A DNA stretch of 11,177 nucleotides, taken from assembly GCA_030148625.1 (NCBI GenBank), contig JASBTC010000422.1, positions 1 to 11,177 on the forward strand, read 5' to 3'. The DNA comes from Sphingobium sp. (GTDB taxonomy: Bacteria; Pseudomonadota; Alphaproteobacteria; Sphingomonadales; Sphingomonadaceae). Position numbers and translations under genes: made by a program. The notes under the pieces are model-generated. The model worked only from the letters and a program-made list of their open reading frames with translations, was not told the origin of the DNA and did not search any database. This document shows positions 1 through 6,298 of the stretch, piece by piece (position 1 is the stretch's first letter; each line of letters starts with the position of its first letter).

Positions 1-560
1 TTCTTGTGGGGGGCACCAATCGGTTTTCGTCCAGGGTCGCCGACGACGAGGCGCATATCGGCCTGTTGTTCGAGGGCCATGCCAGCGATCGCCTGCAAAC
101 CCGGGCGACGTTGCCGCAACCGATCTATTGCATCGTTTCCGCGCGGCATCGGCTGGCGGTGCGGTCGAGCGTCACCTTCGACGAATTGTCCGAGCAGAAT
201 CTGTGCATGCCGTTGGGCAATTTCCGCATCCGGCAACTCATCAATCAGGCGGAGGCCGAAAAGGGGCTGATGTTGAGCGAAGTGATGTCGACCGACTCGA
301 TCGCATTGCTCAAAAGTTGCGTCGAAACCGGCAAATTCGCGGCCTTGCTGCCGGCATTGCCGATCAACGCGGAGCTGGGCGAAGGCCGGCTTGTCGCCAT
401 ACCGATCGAAAGCGCCGCGCTGGCAGCAACCACCATCAGCGTCATTACCCGCGCCGGTCGTCGGTTGCCGCCCTCCGCGCTTGCGCTGCTGACCATGTTG
501 GAGGGGGGATTGCGTCGCTGGACCGCGCTGGATGCCGGTGCCGTCGCGAAATCCGTCTGA
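1..560 (+). CDS. LysR-family transcriptional regulator, C-terminal effector-binding domain (5' truncated by window edge)
   Basis: The reading frame is open from the left edge (first full codon at 3) to TGA at 558-560, giving about 186 visible residues. The N-terminal winged helix-turn-helix of LysR proteins lies outside the window. What is visible fits the periplasmic-binding-protein-like co-inducer domain: a segment reading HIGLLFEG, then PIYCIVSARHRLA, then VTFDELSEQNLCMPLG, an STDSIALLKSCVETGKFAALLP stretch (typical of the second subdomain) and a RAGRRLPPSALALL ending. These are standard positions in LysR substrate-binding domains. The gene runs in the same direction as the permease that follows and overlaps it by 29 bp if the permease starts at 532. 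It is therefore a candidate regulator of the permease and perhaps of the receptor operon. LysR proteins more often sit divergent from their targets. The ligand is unknown. Confidence 0.88.
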   Translation, partial: LVGGTNRFSSRVADDEAHIGLLFEGHASDRLQTRATLPQPIYCIVSARHRLAVRSSVTFDELSEQNLCMPLGNFRIRQLINQAEAEKGLMLSEVMSTDSIALLKSCVETGKFAALLPALPINAELGEGRLVAIPIESAALAATTISVITRAGRRLPPSALALLTMLEGGLRRWTALDAGAVAKSV

Positions 561-1911
561 CAGCCGCGTCGAAGAAAGGGACAGGAATTTGGGCTGGATT
601 GGACGTCGGCTTGGCCGGATAGTCGAGCACAACGCCGCCGAGCGTGTGGCGGATGGCGATCTGCGGCCCTGGACCTTCTTTGCGGCAATCCAGATCGGAA
701 CCGCCATCTGCGTGCCGACATTCGCGCTGGGCGGCGAATTGGGAAGTCATTCCCGATTCATCGAGCTGGCGCCCGCGGTGATCGTCGCCGCGCTCATCAT
801 TGCGGTGCTTGCCGTCGCGACCGGTTATGTCGGTATGAAAGCGCGCGTGCCGACGGCAGTGCTGACACGCAATACCTTCGGCAGAACCGGCGCGAAGGTG
901 CTGGCGGCGATCCTGATCGTCACATTGCTGGGCTGGTTCGGGATACAGACCGAGATGTTGGCCAGGGCGCTTGTCGGGCTGCTTCACAGCCAGTTCGGGA
1001 TCGATGTTCCGATACTGCCGATCACCATCGCCGGCGGTGCGCTGATCAGCACGACCGGCATCATCGGATTCCGGGCCCTGGGCAAGCTCGCTTATTTCGC
1101 CGTGCCATTCCTGTTGATGGTCATCACCGTCCCGCTATGGATCGCGTTTGGAACCCATGACGTTCCCGCGCGCCTGGCGGCGCCGGCGCTTGCGACACCC
1201 TATGATTTCGGGATGATCGTCTCGATCATCGCGGGCGGCCATATGACGGCGATCACGACGACGCCCGATGTCTCGCGGTTTCTGCGGACGCCGCGCGACG
1301 TGGTTTTCGGTCCCCTGGTGAGCCTGGGGATCGCGCTTCCGTTCCTGCTGCTGCTCTCCGCGTCGCTTTCAGTGATCTATGGGACCGGCGACCTGGTCGG
1401 GATCATGATCGCCGCCGGGCTCGCCGCCCCCGCGTTGATCATTCTCGTTCTCGCCACATGGTCGAGCAACGACAAGAATCTCTACGAATCCGCGCTTTCG
1501 CTTTCGGCGCTGCTGCCCGGCTATCCGCGCTGGCTGCTGACGGCCGGCGCTGCGATCGTCGGCATCGGCTTCGCGGCGTTCGGCGTCTTTGCGCACTTCA
1601 TCGCGTTCCTGATCTTCATGGGATTGCTGATCGCGCCCGTCGCTGGCGTCTATACCGTCGATTTCCTGCTTGGGCCGGAACGTTATGTGACGGGCTCTGA
1701 CGATGCGCCGCGCTTTCGGCCGTTTCCCTTCGTCGCATGGGCGTTCGGTACCTTTGTGGGCTGGGCGACGCTTCCTGCCGCATCCGCCGGGCTGGGCATA
1801 TGGCGGCTGACCAATGTCCCCGCGCTCGATGCCTTGCTGGCCGCCACCCTGAGCTATGGCCTGATCATGCTCGTGCACCGTCAGCGTCGGGTTGTCGCAA
1901 CGACGGCCTGA
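532..1911 (+). CDS. NCS1-family permease, CodB-like (cytosine/purine/hydantoin type)
   Basis: Polytopic inner-membrane protein of up to 459 residues, with about 12 hydrophobic segments and a short polar N-terminus. NCS1 carriers import nucleobases, hydantoins and related compounds with H+ or Na+. Similarity to E. coli CodB is visible by eye. There is a GYVGMKARVPTAVLTRNTFG loop after the second helix, LLGWFGIQTEM in helix 3, a TTTPDVSRFLRTPRDV loop, and an ATWSSNDKNLYES segment near residues 308-320 (compare WTTNDNALY in CodB). PVAGVYTVDFLLGPERY lies near residue 375 onward (compare PVGGVIIADYLMNRRRY). The start is uncertain. ATG 532 overlaps the LysR gene and has no good ribosome site at normal spacing. 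TTG 589 would give 440 residues and is preceded by AAAGGG and ACAGG at 575-585. Conserved sequence (VEHNAAERV) begins after both. Family assignment is firm; the substrate is unknown. Confidence 0.9.
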   Translation: MPVPSRNPSDSRVEERDRNLGWIGRRLGRIVEHNAAERVADGDLRPWTFFAAIQIGTAICVPTFALGGELGSHSRFIELAPAVIVAALIIAVLAVATGYVGMKARVPTAVLTRNTFGRTGAKVLAAILIVTLLGWFGIQTEMLARALVGLLHSQFGIDVPILPITIAGGALISTTGIIGFRALGKLAYFAVPFLLMVITVPLWIAFGTHDVPARLAAPALATPYDFGMIVSIIAGGHMTAITTTPDVSRFLRTPRDVVFGPLVSLGIALPFLLLLSASLSVIYGTGDLVGIMIAAGLAAPALIILVLATWSSNDKNLYESALSLSALLPGYPRWLLTAGAAIVGIGFAAFGVFAHFIAFLIFMGLLIAPVAGVYTVDFLLGPERYVTGSDDAPRFRPFPFVAWAFGTFVGWATLPAASAGLGIWRLTNVPALDALLAATLSYGLIMLVHRQRRVVATTA

Positions 1912-1917
1912 TCGCTT

Positions 1918-1932
1918 TTGCGCTGTGCGCAA
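1918..1932. repeat. 15-bp perfect inverted repeat after the permease stop
   Basis: TTGCGC at 1918-1923 and GCGCAA at 1927-1932 are perfect reverse complements around a 3-nt TGT centre, beginning 7 bp after the permease stop codon. There is no T-run after it, so it is not a classical intrinsic terminator. It could be a weak transcript-end hairpin or a dimer-binding operator. The symmetry is directly visible; the function is unknown. Confidence 0.5.
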
Positions 1933-1967
1933 CGAGACTGCCCGCCTTTGAAATTGATGCAGTGCGA

Positions 1968-1989
1968 TGTGACGTCATTGTGACGGTCA
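1968..1989. promoter_or_regulatory. Candidate operator: two TGAC palindromes within tandem TGTGACG repeats
   Basis: TGTGACG occurs at 1968-1974 and again at 1979-1985, an 11-bp period or about one helical turn. Each copy opens into a palindrome: TGACGTCA at 1970-1977 and TGACGGTCA at 1981-1989. The cluster ends 24 bp before the receptor start codon. It would therefore lie around or just downstream of a promoter for the receptor operon, a good place for a repressor. Same-face spacing suggests cooperative binding of two dimers. The cognate protein is not identifiable; the flanking LysR protein is one candidate, though the sequence is not an obvious T-N11-A box. Confidence 0.45.
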
Positions 1990-2013
1990 GACCTAGAAGA
2001 AGGGGGGACCGGA

Positions 2014-4116
2014 ATGACACGCAGCCGTCACGGACTTGAACTGACGATCGTCAGGCTTCTCGCCACCGCTGCCATGGGCTCTTGCCTTGGCGGTGTCGCG
2101 GTGGCGCAGACACGGACGGGTGCCGAACCTGCCGAGGCGATCGCGCAGGACGACATCATCGTCACTGCCCGCAAGCGTGAGGAGAATGTGCAATCGGTAC
2201 CGGATTCGATCTCGGTGCTGAGCTCCAGAACCATCGAACGCGCCGGCGTGCAGACCTTGCAGGATGTGGCGCAGCTTACGCCCAACCTCGTCATCATCGA
2301 TCAACTTCGCCCAGGTATCCAGACGGTATCCATCCGCGGTTTCACCACCGTTCAGGGTGGCAAGGCGCCGTTCGCGACGATCATCGACGGCGTGCAGCAG
2401 CCGGGCATGGAATATCTTGCGCAGAATCTGGTCGATATCGAGCGGATCGAAGTGGTTCGCGGCCCTCAGGGTACGCTCTATGGTGGGGGCGCCATCGCCG
2501 GTGCGATCAACATCGTCACGAAAAGGCCCGGCAACACCGTCGAAGGTGCGGTCAAGGCAGGCTATTTCGAAGGGCCGGGCTGGACGGCGACCGCCACGAT
2601 TTCGGCGCCGCTGATCGAGGACAAGCTGTTCTTTCGGGCGTCGCTCAATCATGTCGACGACGATGGTCAGATCACCAATCAGGCGACTGGCAATGCGGTC
2701 GACCAGCGCAAGGATACCGAAGTACGGGCGCGGCTGCTCTTCACGCCATCGCCGGATGTCAGCATCGATATCAACGGCAGCTATTCGCACGGCAAGGATG
2801 GCGCCCTGTGGCTGGTGCCCGTCGACAATGCGGATTTCGAGAATTACTCGGCCCTGCCGTCCACCGATATCGACGGCATCGACAAGCGTGACCTGTACAG
2901 CCTGTCCGGCAAGATCGACGTCGATCTCGGCGGCGCGACGCTGACGTCGATCACCGCCTATAACAAGGCCGACCAGTTCCTCTTCGCCGATGGCGATTTC
3001 TCGCCGACGCCGAGCAACGCGCAGACCTGGCTGACCAACAGCCGATCGATAAGCCAGGAGGTGCGGCTCGCCAGCGATGGCAAGGGGCCTCTGCAATATG
3101 TCGTTGGGCTGTTCTATCAGGACTATAAGCTCACCGACATCACGCAATTCGGTGCGATCCAGGCGAATGGCGCGGTCGATTATTTCTCGACCAATGCCAA
3201 TCAATACGGCTCAAAGGCCTGGGCGGTGTTCGGTCAGGCATCCTATGATGTGACCGACGCGCTGCAACTCACGCTTGGCCTGCGTTACGATCGCGATCGC
3301 CAGCGCGCCGAAAATCCACTTGATCCAGCGCAACCCAAGGACCGCAAGACTTTCGAGCGCTGGCAGCCCAAGGTCAATCTGAGCTACAAGATCACGCCCG
3401 ACATCCTGACCTATATCAGCTATGCCACGGGGTTCCGGACCGGCGGCTTCAATCAGAATTCGCCGCTTGCGCTGCGGATCTACGACAATGAAGTGTCCGA
3501 GAATTACGAAGCCGGGGTGAAGGCGAGCTTCCTGGGCGGACGGCTGACGGCCAATGGCGCGCTGTTCCACACCGATTTCAGCAATCAGCAATTCTTCTTC
3601 TCGCGCGCGACGAGCACCGGCATCTACCGTGTGATCGTCAATATCCCGAAAACTGCGGTGAATGGCGGTGAACTGGAGATCACCGGGCGACCGGCGCGCT
3701 TCCTGATGCTGCGCGGGACGCTCGGATATAACGACACCTCGATCAAGAAATTCGACACGACCTCGCTCTATCGCGGGAATCGTACGCCGCAGGTCTATGG
3801 GCTGACGCTGGGTGGCACGGCCGAGGTGACTGCGCCGATCACGACGGACGTCACAGTGATCGGCCGGATCGACGTCGAGCATCGTGGCGATGTCTATTGG
3901 GACATCGAAAACCAGCTGCGATCGACGCCCAAGACGTTTCTGAATGCCCGGCTGGCCGTGGAAACCGGCGCCTGGACGCTTGCCGCCTATGCGCGCAACC
4001 TGACCAACGAACGGACTCCCGCTGCCGTCGGCGCGAATGCGCTCGGGCCGGGGCGAACGCTCCGCAGCGTGAACTCGCCTCGCCGGATCGGTGTGGAAGC
4101 ATCGGTGAAGTTCTGA
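2014..4116 (+). CDS. TonB-dependent outer-membrane receptor
   Basis: A 700-residue beta-barrel transporter that brings a scarce or large substrate across the outer membrane using TonB-ExbBD energy. A signal peptide covers residues 1-31 (LLATAAMGSCLGGVAVA, then QT). A TonB-box-like DDIIVTA lies at residues 46-52. The plug domain follows (EENVQSVPDSISVLSS, then LQDVAQLTPNL) with the family hallmark RIEVVRGPQGTLYGGGAIAG and INIVTKRPG. The rest is alternating barrel sequence, including SYATGFRTGGFN, and the chain ends in SVKF with the terminal aromatic residue needed for outer-membrane insertion. Length is normal and no frameshift is seen. ATG 2014 is supported by a strong ribosome site. No FecI/FecR-type genes or N-terminal signalling domain are visible, so surface signalling is unlikely. 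The M14 peptidase gene begins 11 bp downstream. The substrate is unknown; iron siderophore is only one option, and the neighbouring catabolic-type genes favour an organic nutrient. Confidence 0.95.
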   Translation: MTRSRHGLELTIVRLLATAAMGSCLGGVAVAQTRTGAEPAEAIAQDDIIVTARKREENVQSVPDSISVLSSRTIERAGVQTLQDVAQLTPNLVIIDQLRPGIQTVSIRGFTTVQGGKAPFATIIDGVQQPGMEYLAQNLVDIERIEVVRGPQGTLYGGGAIAGAINIVTKRPGNTVEGAVKAGYFEGPGWTATATISAPLIEDKLFFRASLNHVDDDGQITNQATGNAVDQRKDTEVRARLLFTPSPDVSIDINGSYSHGKDGALWLVPVDNADFENYSALPSTDIDGIDKRDLYSLSGKIDVDLGGATLTSITAYNKADQFLFADGDFSPTPSNAQTWLTNSRSISQEVRLASDGKGPLQYVVGLFYQDYKLTDITQFGAIQANGAVDYFSTNANQYGSKAWAVFGQASYDVTDALQLTLGLRYDRDRQRAENPLDPAQPKDRKTFERWQPKVNLSYKITPDILTYISYATGFRTGGFNQNSPLALRIYDNEVSENYEAGVKASFLGGRLTANGALFHTDFSNQQFFFSRATSTGIYRVIVNIPKTAVNGGELEITGRPARFLMLRGTLGYNDTSIKKFDTTSLYRGNRTPQVYGLTLGGTAEVTAPITTDVTVIGRIDVEHRGDVYWDIENQLRSTPKTFLNARLAVETGAWTLAAYARNLTNERTPAAVGANALGPGRTLRSVNSPRRIGVEASVKF

Positions 4117-4127
4117 GCATCGATGCG

Positions 4128-5897
4128 ATGAGGACGCCCTGTTCCTGGCCACCCGAGGAACGTGCACCCCTTCCGCCGGTCCAGGACTGGACCGGCGGAA
4201 GCGAAGCGCTGATCGTGTCGCCCGATCATCCCTGGTGCACGCCGGCCGAGCGGTGCGATTTCGAAACCACGCCATCCTATGCCGAGACGCGTGAGTGGCT
4301 TGAGCGATTGGCGGCTGCCTCGCCGCTGATCACCTTGCGTTCGTTCGGCACGACGGCGGAATCTCGCGAACTGCTGCTTGTGGTGGCGAGCCGCGACCTT
4401 GCGAAGGCGGATGCGCCGCGCTCGGCAAAGTCGCGGGCGCGGCTGCTCGCGCAATGTGGCATTCATCCCGGTGAGATCGACGGCAAGGATGCCGGGCTCA
4501 TGCTGCTGCGCGATATCGCGTTCGGCGAGGCGGGCGCGCTGCTCGATCATGTCGATTGGTTCTTCGTGCCGATCCTCAACATCGATGGGCATGAGCAGCC
4601 GTCGCCGTTCAATCGGCCCAACCAACGGGGGCCGAGCAACCAGGGTTGGCGGGCATCGGCGCAGAACCTCAATCTCAATCGCGACTATATGAAGGTCGAT
4701 TCACCCGAAATGACGGCGCTGCTTGCGCTGATCGGCAATATCGATCCGGATCTTTATATCGATCTGCACGTGTCCGATGGGCTCGATTATCAGTACGATA
4801 TCACGTTCGGATTTCAGGATGCGCCCTATGCTCATTCTCCGTCGATCGGCGAATGGCTCGAGACGGTCTATCGGCCGGCCGTCGACGATGCGCTTGCTGC
4901 GGCGGGCCATATGCCTGGGTCGCTCATTCTCGCGCTGGACGATCGGGATCCCGATCGCGGCCTGATGCTGCCGGCGTTTCCGCCGCGCTTCTCGCATGGT
5001 TATGGCGATGCCAGGCATTTGCCGACGGTGCTTGTGGAGAATCATTCGCTCAAGCCGGTGCGTCGGCGCGTATTGGGTACCTATGTCCTGCTGAAGGCCA
5101 GTCTTGGCATCCTCGGGCAGCGGAGCGCGCCGCTTGCGTCGGCGATCGATGCGGATCGGGCCAGGCGACCGGCATCGATGACCACCGACTGGCAGTCCGC
5201 GGTAGCGCCGGTCCGGAATACGCTGTTCCATCCTGTCGAGCGCGAATTCTACCGCTCGCTGGCGTCCGGCGCGGAGGAGGTCCGATGGCTGGGGACGCCG
5301 GCGGAGCCGATCGAAGTGGATGTTCATGGTTCGATGCCTCTGGCTGTCGCAACCCGACCGCGCGCCTATTGGGTGCCGGCCGCCGAGGCGGAGGCGATCG
5401 AGCGTCTTCGGCGACATGGGATCGGAATGGAGACACTGTCCGATGGACAAGCGATCGCACTCGAAATGACGCGCTTCGGGGAGATCCGAATGGCTCCAGG
5501 AATGAGCGAGCGTCGTGTTGCCTGGCAAGGTCTGGCGCCGGAGACGGAAAATCGGGTGATCGAGTTCGCGCCGGGATCGGTCCGTGTTCCAACCGACCAG
5601 CCATTGGGAACGGTCGCGATATTGCTGCTCGAGCCGGCCAGCCCGGACTCGCTCTTTGCAATGGGCTTTTTTGCCGGAATGATGGAACGCACCGACTATC
5701 TCGAAGCCTATGTCGCGGCGCCGCTGGCGGACAGGATGCTGCAGCGCGATGCTGCGCTACGCGCGGAATTCGAAGCGAACCTCCAGCGCGATCCCGGCTT
5801 CGCGGCAAATCCCATGGCGCGGCTGGCATGGTTCTACGAGCGAACCCCATATGCGGATAAGCGCCATCTGCTCTACCCGGTGGGATGCGAACGATGA
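4128..5897 (+). CDS. M14-family zinc metallopeptidase (carboxypeptidase-like), cytoplasmic
   Basis: A 589-residue enzyme from ATG 4128, 11 bp after the receptor stop. The M14 active site is readable. His113 and Glu116 (GIHPGEIDGKD) and His214 (LYIDLHVSDG) are zinc ligands. NLNLNRDY near 180-187 matches the Asn-Arg pair that holds the substrate carboxylate. Glu304 in VLVENHSLKP fits the catalytic glutamate. After the catalytic domain (to about 335) comes a C-terminal region of about 250 residues (YWVPAAEAEAIERLRRHGI, VRVPTDQPLG, TPYADKRHLLYPV) whose role I do not know. There is no signal peptide or lipobox, so it should act in the cytoplasm on an imported substrate. M14 members remove C-terminal amino acids or cleave similar amide bonds. 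The ribosome site is weak, suggesting coupling to the receptor gene. Codons 15-25 contain a very strong hairpin (separate entry). No ATG lies between 4128 and the zinc site. Confidence 0.9.
   Translation: MRTPCSWPPEERAPLPPVQDWTGGSEALIVSPDHPWCTPAERCDFETTPSYAETREWLERLAAASPLITLRSFGTTAESRELLLVVASRDLAKADAPRSAKSRARLLAQCGIHPGEIDGKDAGLMLLRDIAFGEAGALLDHVDWFFVPILNIDGHEQPSPFNRPNQRGPSNQGWRASAQNLNLNRDYMKVDSPEMTALLALIGNIDPDLYIDLHVSDGLDYQYDITFGFQDAPYAHSPSIGEWLETVYRPAVDDALAAAGHMPGSLILALDDRDPDRGLMLPAFPPRFSHGYGDARHLPTVLVENHSLKPVRRRVLGTYVLLKASLGILGQRSAPLASAIDADRARRPASMTTDWQSAVAPVRNTLFHPVEREFYRSLASGAEEVRWLGTPAEPIEVDVHGSMPLAVATRPRAYWVPAAEAEAIERLRRHGIGMETLSDGQAIALEMTRFGEIRMAPGMSERRVAWQGLAPETENRVIEFAPGSVRVPTDQPLGTVAILLLEPASPDSLFAMGFFAGMMERTDYLEAYVAAPLADRMLQRDAALRAEFEANLQRDPGFAANPMARLAWFYERTPYADKRHLLYPVGCER
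4171..4200. repeat. 30-bp near-perfect palindrome / strong hairpin inside start of the M14 gene
   Basis: TTCCGCCGGTCCAG at 4171-4184 is the exact reverse complement of CTGGACCGGCGGAA at 4187-4200, separated only by GA. In RNA this would fold into a 13-bp GC-rich stem with a 4-nt loop, beginning 54 nt after the receptor stop and about 43 nt after the M14 start codon. No U-run follows, so it is not a standard intrinsic terminator. It may protect the 3' end of the receptor message, slow ribosomes or polymerase, or lower expression of the downstream enzymes relative to the receptor. Function is inferred; the symmetry is directly visible. Confidence 0.7.
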
Positions 5898-6292
5898 GCG
5901 GCGAACCGGGGGATATCGGCAGCGATCCGCTCAGCCATATGTTCGCGTGGTGGAACGCCGCATATGGCGAGGCTGGCGGATTTTCGGAATCGGCTCTCGC
6001 GCGGCATTTTTCCGACGATGTCAGCATGTGGATCAATGGCGAGATCCGGGCAGAGGGGTTGCGCGGCCTGGCCGGGCGTTTCCGGACCGTGCAGGCGACC
6101 ACCGATCACGTCGCCATCGAACTTCCCTTTCTCGCCTGCTTCGCATCGCCTGAACGCGATCGGATCTACACGCGCCACAGGGTGCATTTTCGGGCGAACG
6201 GAGCCGAGGGCACAGAACTGGTCGGCGGCTGGGCCGAGATCCGCAATGATCGGATCGATCGTCTCGACTTTCTGAGTGTCCAGAAGGGGTAG
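5894..6292 (+). CDS. SnoaL/NTF2-like fold small protein
   Basis: A 132-residue protein from ATG 5894, whose ATGA overlaps the M14 stop codon by 4 bp; an in-frame ATG at 5885 would add three residues. The pattern is that of the NTF2-like superfamily. An N-terminal helix (LSHMFAWWNAAYGE) is followed by a short loop with HFSDDVSMWINGE, then GLRGLAGRFRTV, then alternating beta strands (HVAIELPFLACFAS, IYTRHRVHFRANG, LVGGWAEIRNDRIDRLDFLS). SnoaL-like members include cyclases, isomerases, hydratases and non-catalytic partners that bind small organic molecules, so the reaction cannot be assigned. Overlap with the peptidase and the 6-bp gap to the reductase show translational coupling, which suggests it acts on the same substrate. 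No signal peptide is seen. Fold assignment is by sequence pattern only. Confidence 0.75.
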   Translation: MSGEPGDIGSDPLSHMFAWWNAAYGEAGGFSESALARHFSDDVSMWINGEIRAEGLRGLAGRFRTVQATTDHVAIELPFLACFASPERDRIYTRHRVHFRANGAEGTELVGGWAEIRNDRIDRLDFLSVQKG

Positions 6293-6298
6293 GATTAT

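Larger units (their letters stand above)
1912..2013 (+). promoter_or_regulatory. Intergenic region with probable promoter/operator of the receptor operon
   Basis: This 102-bp gap is the only sizeable non-coding stretch in the left operon, so it is the likely place for control of the receptor and the three enzymes after it. It holds a 15-bp inverted repeat right after the permease stop, a cluster of TGAC palindromes at 1968-1989, and a purine-rich ribosome site (AAGGGGGG near 2000-2007), 6 nt before the receptor ATG at 2014. A TTGAAA hexamer at 1948-1953 could be a -35 element, but I see no convincing -10 at the right distance. The promoter itself is therefore inferred from position only. Confidence 0.5.

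Noticed and set aside
445..987. Long open frame on the - strand across the LysR/permease junction
   Set aside because: It lies opposite two well-supported genes, its translation is rich in Arg, His and Gln with no recognisable motif, and it is the usual mirror of GC-rich coding DNA.
1993..3204. 403-codon open frame on the - strand opposite the TonB receptor
   Set aside because: The length is striking, but the translation is a low-hydrophobicity Arg/Asp/Ile-rich mirror of the receptor codons (GAT, ATC, CGC), with no domain and no independent ribosome site. The receptor itself is unmistakable.
3289..3300. CGATCGCGATCG palindrome in the receptor gene
   Set aside because: Short, GC-rich and explained by Arg-Asp-Arg codons; such motifs are common in this kind of genome.
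4171..4200. Reading the hairpin as an intrinsic terminator of the receptor gene
   Set aside because: No T-run follows the stem on the + strand, and it sits inside the coding sequence of the next gene, whose N-terminal region looks genuine.
4646..5860. 404-codon + strand open frame overlapping the M14 gene in another frame
   Set aside because: It is a Cys/Arg/Gly-rich out-of-frame translation of the peptidase gene, whose zinc motifs are intact in the chosen frame.
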